From Rhodocyclaceae bacterium (GTDB lineage: Bacteria; Pseudomonadota; Gammaproteobacteria; Burkholderiales; Rhodocyclaceae): a stretch of 37,185 nt of DNA. A program made the position numbers and the translations under genes. Shown here piece by piece: positions 11,508 through 19,722 of this stretch. Where the stretch lies: NCBI GenBank assembly GCA_019455325.1, contig JACFMQ010000022.1, forward strand, positions 1 to 37,185, given 5' to 3'. Numbering within the stretch: position 1 is the first letter of the stretch; each line of letters opens with the position of its first letter. Under the pieces are notes generated by a model. That model was not told the DNA's origin, ran no database searches, and saw nothing but the letters and a program-made list of their open reading frames with translations.

Positions 11508-11513
11508 TTCTTC
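11498..11513. promoter_or_regulatory. ACTAGT palindrome, copy 1
   Basis: GAAGAACTAGTTCTTC is a perfect 16-bp palindrome; a further three G:C pairs extend it after one mismatch. It contains the narL stop codon. Its centre lies 116.5 bp upstream of the TACCAT hexamer of the nrtA leader. It could be an operator, and its extended hairpin could also help end narXL transcription. Confidence 0.55.
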
Positions 11514-11586
11514 GGGGGTGACACCCGTTCCCCCTGTCTAGCCCTTTCGAGGGCGCCCGCCTCCTCCATCTGCTGCCGCCGTCCGT

Positions 11587-11627
11587 GCTTCCGGCGGATT
11601 TTCGTCGTGTTTCCGGCCCCTTACCAT
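11587..11627 (+). promoter_or_regulatory. Shared promoter element, copy 1 (nrtA operon)
   Basis: Starts with GCTTCCGGCGGATTTT and reaches TACCAT (11622-11627) exactly 35 bases after the element start. Read as a promoter, TACCAT is the -10 and the TTTTCG tract the -35, with a 17-bp spacer. The nrtA start codon is about 60 bases downstream. Three other leaders in the window share this geometry. Confidence 0.6.
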
Positions 11628-11689
11628 GGCGCTTGCAACGCATCTTGCGCCAGGGTTCACAGGCTTTCCCACAAGGAGGGGCAGATTTC

Positions 11690-13099
11690 ATGAAACGGAA
11701 TGCTATGCAGAAAAAATGGTCATCGCACGCCCTGCGGCTCGCGCGCGGAGCGGTGAGTTCCGCCCTGATTGCCGCCTTCGCCATCGGCGCGCCGGCGCTG
11801 GCCGCCAAGGAGAAAGTCGAGAAACCCGACCTCAAGTTCGGCTTCATCAAGCTCACCGACATGGTGCCGCTGGCCATCGCCTACGAAAAAGGCTACTTCG
11901 AGGACGAGGGGCTGTTCGTCACCCTGGAGGCGCAGGCCAACTGGAAGGTGCTGCTCGACCGCGTCATTTCCGGCGAACTCGACGGCGCGCACATGCTGGC
12001 CGGCCAGCCGATCGCCTCGACCATCGGCTACGGCACGAAGGCGCACGTCATCACCGCCTTCAGCATGGATCTGAACGGCAACGCCACCACCGTTTCCAAC
12101 GCGGTCATGGCGGCGCTGAACAAGAAGCTGCCGAAGCAGGCCGACGGCAAGCCGGTGCACCCGATCAAGGCCGAATATCTCAAGGCGGTGATCGACGATT
12201 ACAAGAAGGCCGGCAAGACCTTCAAGATGGGCATGGTCTTCCCGGTGTCCACACACAATTACGAGCTGCGCTACTGGCTTGCCTCGGGCGGCATCCACCC
12301 CGGCTACTACGCGCCGCTGAAAGGCGACACGGGCGGCCAGATCAACGCCGACGTGCTGATCTCGGTGACGCCGCCGCCGCAGATGCCGAGCACCATGGAG
12401 TCGGGCACCATCGACGGCTACAGCGTCGGCGAGCCGTGGAACCAGCAGGCGGTGTTCAAGGGCATCGGCGCCCCGATCATCACCGACTACGAGATCGAGA
12501 AGAACAACCCCGAGAAGGTGTTCGGGGTCAGCAAGGACTGGGCGGACAAGAACCCGGTCACGCACAAGGCGGTGGTCAAGGCGCTGATCCGCGCCGGCTA
12601 CTGGCTGGACGCCGAGAACAACAAGAACCGCCAGGAGGCGGCGAGGATCATTTCCAAATCCCACTATGTCGGCGCCGACTACAAGGTCATCGCCAACAGC
12701 ATGACCGGCACCTTCGAGTACGAGAAGGGCGACGTGCGCCAGGTGCCGGATTTCAACGTCTTCTTCCGCTATCACGCAACCTATCCCTACTACTCGGATG
12801 CCGTCTGGTATCTCACGCAGATGCGCCGCTGGGGCCAGATTCCCGAGTACAAGCCGGATGCCTGGTACATGGAGATGGCGAAACAGGTCTACCGCCCCGA
12901 CATCTACGCCAAGGCCGCCAAGGAATTGATCGCCGAGGGAAAGATGAAGGCTTCCGACTTCCCCGACTTCGACAAGGAGACCGGCTTCAAGCCGCCCAAG
13001 AAGGAGTTCATCGACGGCGTGGTGTACGACGGCACGAAGCCCAATGCCTACATCGACAGCATGAAGATCGGTCTCAAGGGCAAGGAAACCGTCAAGTAA
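11690..13099 (+). CDS. nrtA: Nitrate/nitrite ABC transporter substrate-binding protein
   Basis: A 469-residue NrtA-type periplasmic binding protein. A Sec signal peptide occupies residues 1-38, with cleavage likely after GAPALA. The mature part has the NrtA hallmarks: [76 protein letters not shown] and GEPWNQQAV, then [16 protein letters not shown]. These residues build the oxyanion pocket in cyanobacterial NrtA, so nitrate or nitrite is the expected ligand. The ATG at 11690 has an excellent AAGGAGG upstream. It is first in the operon with nrtB and nrtCD, and the shared promoter element lies about 60 bases before it. Confidence 0.92.
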   Translation: MKRNAMQKKWSSHALRLARGAVSSALIAAFAIGAPALAAKEKVEKPDLKFGFIKLTDMVPLAIAYEKGYFEDEGLFVTLEAQANWKVLLDRVISGELDGAHMLAGQPIASTIGYGTKAHVITAFSMDLNGNATTVSNAVMAALNKKLPKQADGKPVHPIKAEYLKAVIDDYKKAGKTFKMGMVFPVSTHNYELRYWLASGGIHPGYYAPLKGDTGGQINADVLISVTPPPQMPSTMESGTIDGYSVGEPWNQQAVFKGIGAPIITDYEIEKNNPEKVFGVSKDWADKNPVTHKAVVKALIRAGYWLDAENNKNRQEAARIISKSHYVGADYKVIANSMTGTFEYEKGDVRQVPDFNVFFRYHATYPYYSDAVWYLTQMRRWGQIPEYKPDAWYMEMAKQVYRPDIYAKAAKELIAEGKMKASDFPDFDKETGFKPPKKEFIDGVVYDGTKPNAYIDSMKIGLKGKETVK

Positions 13100-13117
13100 A
13101 CCCGATCGAACCCTGGC

Positions 13118-13153
13118 TGCCGGCGGGACTGCGCGACCGTGCCGCCGCCGGCA
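13118..13153 (+). repeat. Intercistronic hairpin nrtA-nrtB
   Basis: TGCCGGCGG (13118-13126) pairs perfectly with CCGCCGGCA (13145-13153) in the 91-bp gap after nrtA. There is no T tract, so it is more likely a 3' stabiliser for the abundant binding-protein message than a terminator. Confidence 0.45.
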
Positions 13154-13190
13154 ATGCGGATCGTATCGCTGAACAGAGAGAACCATTGAC

Positions 13191-14210
13191 ATGCTGAACC
13201 ATGCGGTAAACATCCTGAACAAGACCGGGCTGACCTGGTTCGTTCCCTTCGTGCGGCTGTCGGCAGGCGAGGACCCGCTGCAGCAGATCAAGGACATCCT
13301 GCGGCAGATCGGCATTCCGGTCGTGGCCTTCTGCCTGTTCCTCGTCATGTGGCACGTTCTCGCGCAGGGCGTGCAGACCAGCCTCGGCACCCTTCCCGGG
13401 CCGATCGACGTATACGTCGAAGCGAAGGGGCTGGTCGAAGAGCACCACAACGAACGGGAAAAGGCGGCCCGCTTCTACGAGCGCCAGCAGGAACGCGTCG
13501 CCCAGGCCCTGGCCGAAAACCCGCAGGCCGACGTCACGATCCGCAAGTGGACGGGCAAGCCGACCTTCTTCGACCAGATCGTCACCAGCCTCTACACGGT
13601 ATTCACGGGCTTCTGGCTGGCGACCTTCATCGCCGTTCCGGTGGGCATCCTGTGCGGTCTTTCGCCGACGATCCAGCTTGCGCTGAATCCGCTGATCCAG
13701 GTTTACCGCCCGGTCTCCCCGCTGGCCTGGCTGCCGATCGTGACGCTGATCGTCAGCGCGGTTTACACCACCTCCGACGGCGCGTGGTTCGAGAAATCCT
13801 TCCTCACCTCGGCGATCACCGTCACGCTCTGCTCGCTGTGGCCGACCCTGATCAATACGGCCCTCGGCGTGTCGACGATCGACAAGGATCTGATCAACGT
13901 CTCCAAGGTGCTGCGCCTGCCGTGGTACACCAAGGTGATGAAGATCGTTCTGCCGTCGTCGCTGGAGCTGATCTTCACCGGCCTCCGGCTGTCGCTCGGG
14001 GTGGGCTGGATGGTGCTGATCGCGGCGGAAATGCTGGCGCAGAACCCCGGACTCGGCAAGTTCGTCTGGGACGAATTCCAGAACGGCAGCAGCCATTCGC
14101 TCGGCCGCATCATGGTCGCGGTCTACACCATCGGCTTCGTCGGCTTCCTGCTCGACCGGATCATGTACATGCTGCAACAACTGGTCAGCTTCGGCAAACA
14201 GTCTCACTGA
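13191..14210 (+). CDS. nrtB: Nitrate ABC transporter permease
   Basis: A 339-residue NitT/TauT-type inner-membrane permease. After a hydrophobic N-terminal segment (about 42-60) comes a charged helical stretch (GLVEEHHNEREKAARFYERQ), then the binding-protein-dependent transport domain with GFWLATFIAVPVGILCG, SPLAWLPIVTLIV and the ATPase-contact loop SKVLRLPWYTKVMKIVLPSSLELIFTGLRLSLGVGW. It forms the channel for the substrate delivered by the nrtA product and is driven by the tandem ATPase encoded 15 bp downstream. Starts at the ATG at 13191 behind an AGAGAGAA site. Confidence 0.9.
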   Translation: MLNHAVNILNKTGLTWFVPFVRLSAGEDPLQQIKDILRQIGIPVVAFCLFLVMWHVLAQGVQTSLGTLPGPIDVYVEAKGLVEEHHNEREKAARFYERQQERVAQALAENPQADVTIRKWTGKPTFFDQIVTSLYTVFTGFWLATFIAVPVGILCGLSPTIQLALNPLIQVYRPVSPLAWLPIVTLIVSAVYTTSDGAWFEKSFLTSAITVTLCSLWPTLINTALGVSTIDKDLINVSKVLRLPWYTKVMKIVLPSSLELIFTGLRLSLGVGWMVLIAAEMLAQNPGLGKFVWDEFQNGSSHSLGRIMVAVYTIGFVGFLLDRIMYMLQQLVSFGKQSH

Positions 14211-14225
14211 GCGAGGGGAGCCCAC

Positions 14226-15944
14226 ATGTCTGCCGTGCTGAAAGCTGTTGAACCATCGACGTCGACCGCCGCGCCGATCCTCGAACTGAAGCATCTGTGC
14301 AAGTCCTACGGCACGGGTCCGAGTGCCACCTCCGTGCTGAAGAACATCAATCTTCGGATCAGGGAGGGCGAGTTCGTCGCCATCGTCGGTTTCTCCGGCA
14401 GCGGCAAGACGACGCTCATTTCGCTGATCGCCGGGCTGATCGGCGCCGACAGCGGCACGGTGCTCCTCGATGGCAAGCCGGTCAAGGAACCGGGCGCGGA
14501 GCGGGGCGTCGTCTTCCAGAGCTATTCGCTGATGCCCTGGATGACGGTTCGCCAGAACGTCGCCCTGGCCGTGGATCAGGTGTTCAAGGAGGCGCCCAAG
14601 GCGGAACGCGACGCGCGCGTGGAAAAGTATGTGGCCATGGTGAACCTCACCCCGGCCATCGACCAGTTCCCCTCCGAACTTTCCGGCGGCATGCGCCAGC
14701 GCGTCGCGGTGGCGCGCGCCCTGGCCGCCAGCCCCGAGATACTGCTCCTCGACGAACCGCTCTCGGCGCTCGATGCGCTCACCCGCGCCAACCTTCAGGA
14801 CGAAATCGTCCGCATCTGGAGCCAGGAGAAGAAGACCGTCATCCTCATCACCAACGATGTGGACGAAGGCATCATCATGGCCGACCGCATCATTCCGCTG
14901 AACCCGGGTCCCGGCGCGACCTTCGGGCCGGAATTCGAGGTGACGCTGCCGCGGCCCCGCGACCGTTCCGGAATGAACCACTCGCCCGAGTTCAGGCGCA
15001 TCCGCAAGGAAGTCACCGCCTACCTGATGAAGGTCGGCCTGGAGCAGACGGTCGACGATGGCGGCGCCGGCACCACGCTGCCGGTCGTGCTGCCCAATAC
15101 CAGCCGCGAGCACCAGGCGCAGCTCAAGGGCGCCGCGGCACAGGAAGCGTCGGCGGAAAACGTCGATGCCTACGTCGAGCTATCCAGGGTTTCGAAGATC
15201 TATCCGAGCAAGAAAGGCCCGGTGACCGTCGTCGAAGAATTCGATCTGAACATCCGCAAGGGCGAATTCGTCACGCTCATCGGCCACTCCGGCTGCGGCA
15301 AGTCGACGGTGCTGTCGATGGTCGCCGGGCTGACCGAGATCAGCGAGGGCTACATCAAGCTCGACGAGCGCAAGGTCGTCACCGCCGGGCCGGATCGCGG
15401 CATCGTCTTCCAGGCGCCGAGCCTCGTGCCGTGGCTGACGGCGTACGAGAACGTCACCCTCGGCGTCGACCAGGTGTATCCCCATGCCACCCGCCAGGAG
15501 CGCGAGGACATCTGCACCCATTACCTGGAGCGCGTCGGCCTGGCGGAGGCGGCCGACAAGAAAGCCGCGGAGCTGTCGAACGGGATGAAGCAGCGCGTCG
15601 GCATCGCGCGCGCTTTCGCGCTTTCCCCGAAGCTGCTGTTGCTCGACGAACCCTTCGGCATGCTCGATTCGCTGACCCGCTGGGATCTGCAGGAAGTCCT
15701 CATGGAAGTGTGGACCCGCGACCAGCTCACGGCCATGATGGTCACGCACGATGTGGACGAAGCCATCCTGCTCGCCGACCGCGTGGTGATGATGACCAAC
15801 GGCCCGCGCGCCAGGGTCGGCCGGATTCTGAAGATCGACCTGCCGCGGCCCCGTTCGCGCAAGATGCTGCTCGAACACCCCGACTACTATCCGCTGCGCG
15901 AGGAACTGCTGAGCTTTCTCTCTTCCGGCGGTCATCCGGCGTGA
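14226..15944 (+). CDS. nrtCD: Nitrate ABC transporter, tandem ATP-binding protein
   Basis: A 572-residue protein with two complete ABC ATPase domains in one chain. Domain 1 has Walker [10 protein letters not shown] (about 55-63), signature LSGGMRQRV, and Walker B LLLDEP. Domain 2 has Walker [10 protein letters not shown] (about 353-361), signature LSNGMKQRV, and Walker B LLLDEP. In cyanobacteria these are two proteins (NrtC, with a regulatory binding-protein-like tail, and NrtD); here the tail is absent and the ATPases are fused. The H-loop His is kept in domain 2 (H508, THDVDEA) but is Asn in domain 1 (N210, TNDVDEG), so the two sites are probably unequal. It powers nitrate uptake through NrtB. 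The symbol is descriptive. Confidence 0.88.
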   Translation: MSAVLKAVEPSTSTAAPILELKHLCKSYGTGPSATSVLKNINLRIREGEFVAIVGFSGSGKTTLISLIAGLIGADSGTVLLDGKPVKEPGAERGVVFQSYSLMPWMTVRQNVALAVDQVFKEAPKAERDARVEKYVAMVNLTPAIDQFPSELSGGMRQRVAVARALAASPEILLLDEPLSALDALTRANLQDEIVRIWSQEKKTVILITNDVDEGIIMADRIIPLNPGPGATFGPEFEVTLPRPRDRSGMNHSPEFRRIRKEVTAYLMKVGLEQTVDDGGAGTTLPVVLPNTSREHQAQLKGAAAQEASAENVDAYVELSRVSKIYPSKKGPVTVVEEFDLNIRKGEFVTLIGHSGCGKSTVLSMVAGLTEISEGYIKLDERKVVTAGPDRGIVFQAPSLVPWLTAYENVTLGVDQVYPHATRQEREDICTHYLERVGLAEAADKKAAELSNGMKQRVGIARAFALSPKLLLLDEPFGMLDSLTRWDLQEVLMEVWTRDQLTAMMVTHDVDEAILLADRVVMMTNGPRARVGRILKIDLPRPRSRKMLLEHPDYYPLREELLSFLSSGGHPA

Positions 15945-15954
15945 GCGTCTGCCG

Positions 15955-15970
15955 CGCCGGATTTCCGGCG
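15955..15970 (+). repeat. Short inverted repeat between nrtCD and narK1
   Basis: CGCCGGA and TCCGGCG are separated by two bases just after the nrtCD stop; several CCGGATT-like words follow up to 16018. No T tract follows. It may slow transcription into narK1 or be a processing site; the function is unknown. Confidence 0.35.
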
Positions 15971-16049
15971 TACCGAACCGGGGCCTCCCGGATTCTCCCG
16001 GTCCGCTCTCCGGATACCGGCACGGCGCTCGGGAATTGACGTCGCGTAT

Positions 16050-17315
16050 ATGGCGGTAACGCAGCTTCAGAAGCAGATTTCGGTTCTGGTCATGAGCACG
16101 ACGGCTTTCACCGTGTGCTTCATGGTCTGGATGATCTTTGCGGTGATCGGCATCCCGATCAAGGAGGCGCTGGGTCTCAACGAAACCCAGTTCGGCCTGC
16201 TCGCCGCCATGCCGGTGCTCACCGGCTCGCTGGTCCGCCTGCCGCTCGGCATGATGACCGACCGCTTCGGCGGCCGCCCGGTGTTCTTCGCCATCATGAT
16301 GACCACCGTCGTCCCGCTCTACCTGATCGGCCATGCCACCGCCTACTGGCAGTTTCTCGTCGCCGGCCTCTTCGTCGGCGTCGCCGGCGGCTCGTTCTCG
16401 GTCGGCATCGCCTACTGCGCCCGCTGGTTCGAGCGCAGGAACCAGGGCTTCGCCATGGGCATCTTCGGCGCCGGCAACGCCGGCGCCGCCGTGACCAAGA
16501 TGATCGCGCCGAGCATCGTCGTCGCCTACGGCTGGACGATGGTGCCGACGGTCTACGCAGTGATGATGCTGGTCACCGCCCTGGCTTTCTATGCCCTGAC
16601 CTACAGCGACCCGGCGCACAAGGCCGAGACGCATGTCACGGTGCGCGCGCAGTTGCGGCTGCTGAAGGACCCGACGGTCTGGAAAATCTGCCAGTACTAT
16701 TCGATCGTCTTCGGCGGCTACGTCGGCCTGTCGCTGTGGATGACGAATTACTACGTCCAGGAATACGGCTTCGACCTGAAGAGCGCGGCCTTCCTCGCCG
16801 CCTGCTTCTCCCTGCCCGGCGGCGTGCTGCGCGCCATGGGTGGGTGGATGTCGGACAGATGGGGCGCGCACCGGGTCACCTGGTGGGTGCTCTGGGTCAG
16901 TTGGATCTGTCTGTTCATCCTTTCCTATCCGCAGACCGAAGTCACCATCAAGACCGTGAGCGGCCCGGCGACCTATCAGATCGGGCTGAACGTTTACGTC
17001 TTCGCCTCCCTGATGTTCGTCATCGGCATCGCCTGCGCCATCGGCAAGGCGTCGGTCTTCAAGTACATCTCCGACGACTACCCGCAGAGCATCGGCGTCG
17101 TTTCCGGCATCGTCGGCCTGGCCGGCGCCCTGGGCGGCTTCCTGCTGCCGATCCTCTTCGGCGCGCTGGTCGATCTGACGGGCATCCGCTCGTCCTGCTT
17201 CATGCTGCTGTACGGCGTGGTGTGGGTGGCGCTGATCTGGATGTACTGGACCGAGGTGCGCGGCATGGATGTGATGTCCCGGCACCGGGCCGCAGGCGTG
17301 GATACGCTCGAATAA
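16050..17315 (+). CDS. narK1: NarK1-type nitrate transporter (MFS)
   Basis: A 421-residue major facilitator with 12 predicted membrane segments and the nitrate/nitrite porter motifs. The first half has GSLVRLPLGMMTDRFGGRPV, with the arginine expected to bind nitrate, and GVAGGSFSVGIAYCARWFERRNQGFAMGIFGAGNAGAA; the second half has LPGGVLRAMGGWMSDRWGAHRV. Length and sequence style match type I NarK, considered a proton-coupled nitrate importer. It follows nrtCD by 105 bp and probably belongs to that operon. The ATG at 16050 has only a weak ribosome binding site. A perfect 36-bp palindrome stands just after the stop codon. Confidence 0.88.
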   Translation: MAVTQLQKQISVLVMSTTAFTVCFMVWMIFAVIGIPIKEALGLNETQFGLLAAMPVLTGSLVRLPLGMMTDRFGGRPVFFAIMMTTVVPLYLIGHATAYWQFLVAGLFVGVAGGSFSVGIAYCARWFERRNQGFAMGIFGAGNAGAAVTKMIAPSIVVAYGWTMVPTVYAVMMLVTALAFYALTYSDPAHKAETHVTVRAQLRLLKDPTVWKICQYYSIVFGGYVGLSLWMTNYYVQEYGFDLKSAAFLAACFSLPGGVLRAMGGWMSDRWGAHRVTWWVLWVSWICLFILSYPQTEVTIKTVSGPATYQIGLNVYVFASLMFVIGIACAIGKASVFKYISDDYPQSIGVVSGIVGLAGALGGFLLPILFGALVDLTGIRSSCFMLLYGVVWVALIWMYWTEVRGMDVMSRHRAAGVDTLE

Positions 17316-17326
17316 CCCGTCCTTGC

Positions 17327-17362
17327 CGCCGATCCGGAAGGACTAGTCCTTCCGGATCGGCG
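17327..17362. promoter_or_regulatory. ACTAGT palindrome, copy 2 (36-bp perfect inverted repeat)
   Basis: Every base from 17327 to 17362 pairs with its mirror position around the centre 17344/17345. The core is AAGGACTAGTCCTT and the outer arms read CGCCGATCCGG and its complement. It begins 12 bases after the narK1 stop and has no T tract on either side. Its centre is 114.5 bp upstream of the next TACCAT hexamer. It may be both a transcript-end hairpin and a protein-binding site. Confidence 0.6.
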
Positions 17363-17423
17363 AAGCGCCTGCCGACTATCACTTTGCCTGCGCCAGCCCC
17401 CTCCGTTTGCCGCTGCCGGCCGT

Positions 17424-17464
17424 GCTTCCGGAGGATTTTCCGGGGGGTGCGCGCCTTCTACCAT
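17424..17464 (+). promoter_or_regulatory. Shared promoter element, copy 2 (narK2 operon)
   Basis: GCTTCCGGAGGATTTT begins at 17424 and TACCAT at 17459, again a 35-base offset. The presumed -35 is TTTTCC. The transcript would have a leader of about 180 bases before narK2; nothing obvious is encoded in it. Confidence 0.6.
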
Positions 17465-17646
17465 GGCGCGGAGGGGGAAACCTCGAAATGGGGAAGTCAA
17501 TGTCCGTACGGCGGGCATTTTTCGCGTTCGCGGCATGCCGCGTCGTCCGGAATGTCATCCGTCGAGCCGACCGGGAAAGGTGCCGGCGCGGTCGATCTTG
17601 AACTTCGCGTAAATCTGAGTTGGAAACAGCCAAAGGAAAACAGGCT

Positions 17647-19347
17647 ATGTCAAAACTGGCAAGGTGGGAGCCCGAAGATCCGACATTCTGGAAGGAAACG
17701 GGCAGTGCGCTGGCGTGGCGCACGTGCGGCATCACGACTTTTTCATTGATCTTTTCGTTCGCGACATGGTTCGTCATGAGCGCGGTGGTGGTGCGGATGC
17801 CCAACATCGGCTTCAAGTTCACGACCATGGAGCTGTTCTGGCTGGCGGCGATTCCCGGACTCGCCTCGGGCATCCTGCGGCTGATCCATTCCTACTTCAT
17901 TCCGGTGCTCGGAACGCGGCCGGTGGTCAGCATCGCGACGATCATCAAGCTGATCCCGATGGTCTGGCTGGGCTTCGCCATCCAGGATACCTCGACGCCG
18001 TGGAGCACCTTCATGGTCATCGGCTTCCTCTGCGGCATGGGCGGGGGTGACTTCTCCTCCTACATGCCGTCTACCAGCATCTTCTTTCCGAAGCGGCTGC
18101 AGGGCGTCTCGATGGGCATTCAGGCGGGCATCGGCAACATGGGCGTCAGCCTGGTCCAGTTCGTGACGCCGTGGATCATCGGCTTCGCGGCGCTCGGCGC
18201 CATCGTCGGCGGGCCGCAGCCCTTCACGAAGGTCGACGTGCTCAAGGACATCGCGGTGACGAAGGACGCCAGCGGCATCGTCACCGACGTGGTGGCCAAG
18301 CGGCCCGATCTGGCGGCGGCCACGGTGATCACGCGCGAAGGCGACGTGATCAGGGACGTGACGATCACGGAGACGGAAACCACCAAGAACATGAAGGTGG
18401 ATCTGAAGAAGAACGACGCCGGCCTGATCACCGACGTGGTGGTCAAGAAAGTGGTGAAGAAGGACATCTGGCTGCAGAACGCCGCGTTCTGGTATGTCCC
18501 GTTCCTGATCGTGGCCTTCGTCCTCTGCGCGGTCTTCCTGCGCAGCGTCAAGGTGCCGGTGCGAGGCTTCAAGGGGCAGTTCGAGATCCTCAGCAAACTG
18601 AACCGGGCGCGGGTGCATACCTGGAACTGCACGGTCACCTACATCTGCTCGTTCGGCTCGTTCTCGGGCTATGCGGCGGCGTTCCCGATGATGATCAAGG
18701 CCATCTACGGGGGCTTCGACGGCGCGCCGGACCCGCTCGCCTACGCCTTCCTCGGCCCGCTGATCGGCGGCCTGATCCGCTTCCTCACCGGCGGCATCTT
18801 CGACAGGATCGGCGGCAGCAAGGGCATGCACTGGATGACGCTGGGCCAGATCGCCGGCTGCCTGTTCCTCGTCGTCGGCGGCTACCTGACGCCGACCAGC
18901 GTCGAGCAGTTCTCGGGCTTCCTCTGGGGCATGCTCTGGATCTTCCTGATGTCGGGCACGAACAACGCGGCGACCTTCCGCCAGTATCCGATCGTGTTCG
19001 CCTACTCGCCCGCCAAGGGCGCGCAGATGCTCGGCTGGACGGGCGCCTGGGCGGCCTTCGGTCCGTTCATCTGGACCTCGCTGATCGGCGGCTCGATCAC
19101 CAGCTTCGGCAGCGCGATCCCGTTCTTCGTCGGCATCTCGGTCTTCTATGCCTATTCGTGCTGGATCAACTGGTACTATTACACCCGCAAGGGCGCCGAG
19201 CGTTTCGACTACGGCAATGCCGGCGGCACGTGGTGGGACAAGCTGAGCGACGCCGAGAAGGAAGAGATGAAGCGGATCGACCTGCACCTCGGCCCCGAGC
19301 ATGGCGGCAAGGATTCGGGGCGGCCGGCGTACGGCGTCTCCGGCTGA
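17647..19347 (+). CDS. narK2: NarK2-type nitrate/nitrite transporter with enlarged periplasmic loop
   Basis: A 566-residue major facilitator. It begins WEPEDPTFWKETG and has the NarK2/NarU-type nitrate signature (FFPKRLQGVSMGIQAGIGNMGVS; second half GPLIGGLIRFLTGGIFDRIGG; GTNNAATFRQYPIVF). Type II NarK proteins exchange nitrate for nitrite. Between predicted TM5 and TM6, about residues 195-278, there is an unusually long hydrophilic loop. It contains two similar copies, ASGIVTDVVAK and DAGLITDVVVKK; the third NarK here has only a short loop at this place. The ATG at 17647 is preferred over an upstream TTG because AAAGGA is 9 bases before it. First gene of its operon. Confidence 0.88.
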   Translation: MSKLARWEPEDPTFWKETGSALAWRTCGITTFSLIFSFATWFVMSAVVVRMPNIGFKFTTMELFWLAAIPGLASGILRLIHSYFIPVLGTRPVVSIATIIKLIPMVWLGFAIQDTSTPWSTFMVIGFLCGMGGGDFSSYMPSTSIFFPKRLQGVSMGIQAGIGNMGVSLVQFVTPWIIGFAALGAIVGGPQPFTKVDVLKDIAVTKDASGIVTDVVAKRPDLAAATVITREGDVIRDVTITETETTKNMKVDLKKNDAGLITDVVVKKVVKKDIWLQNAAFWYVPFLIVAFVLCAVFLRSVKVPVRGFKGQFEILSKLNRARVHTWNCTVTYICSFGSFSGYAAAFPMMIKAIYGGFDGAPDPLAYAFLGPLIGGLIRFLTGGIFDRIGGSKGMHWMTLGQIAGCLFLVVGGYLTPTSVEQFSGFLWGMLWIFLMSGTNNAATFRQYPIVFAYSPAKGAQMLGWTGAWAAFGPFIWTSLIGGSITSFGSAIPFFVGISVFYAYSCWINWYYYTRKGAERFDYGNAGGTWWDKLSDAEKEEMKRIDLHLGPEHGGKDSGRPAYGVSG

Positions 19348-19432
19348 TCCGGAAAGGGGAAGGGCGGGATGTCGGAAGCGTCCTTCCCGGTTTGGGGCGG
19401 CGGGCCGGAACTCCGGCAGCGCCGCCCGGCGG

Positions 19433-19451
19433 TGGCGGGAGAATCCCGCCA
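19433..19451 (+). repeat. Intercistronic hairpin after narK2
   Basis: TGGCGGGA and TCCCGCCA form a perfect 8-bp stem with loop GAA, followed within a few bases by CATTTTGGG. It is a weak terminator or attenuator between narK2 and the 69-residue membrane protein. A GGCGGCG/CGCCGCC pair lies just upstream. Confidence 0.4.
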
Positions 19452-19492
19452 TCGGCATTTTGGGCCTCGACGATATCGGTGGAATCCTCATC

Positions 19493-19702
19493 GTGAAAAC
19501 CCCGGACACCCTGGTCAACGTACTCGGCATCCTCTACGGTGCGTTCCTCATCGCAGCGGCCTTCGTCAGCAACAGGGCCACCGAGTCGATGCGCATCGAC
19601 GCCCTGTTCATCAAGGGCTATTCCGAAAAAACCCGGCCGATCAATCTGGTGGTCGGCATCGCCGTGGCGTGCTACGGCGCTTGGTCGCTCCTGGCCGGCT
19701 GA
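19493..19702 (+). CDS. Small membrane protein, unknown function
   Basis: A 69-residue protein starting with GTG (MKTPDTLVNVLGILYG after initiation). It has two hydrophobic segments, VNVLGILYGAFLIAAAFV and INLVVGIAVACYGAWSLLAG, joined by a charged loop (NRATESMRIDALFIKGYSEKTRP). The likely topology is a two-pass hairpin in the inner membrane. It lies between two narK genes and ends 20 bp before the next, so it is probably an accessory or regulator of the transporters; I recognise no family. The ribosome binding site is weak (GGAA about 7 bases upstream), so the exact start is uncertain. Confidence 0.6.
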   Translation: MKTPDTLVNVLGILYGAFLIAAAFVSNRATESMRIDALFIKGYSEKTRPINLVVGIAVACYGAWSLLAG

Positions 19703-19722
19703 TCCGCCGGGGCCTGCCAGCG

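Noticed and set aside
11622-11628. TACCATG as an E. coli-type NarL heptamer
   Set aside because: The fifth base does not fit TACYYMT, no inverted partner lies at 2-bp spacing, and the fixed distance to the T tract suits a -10 hexamer better.
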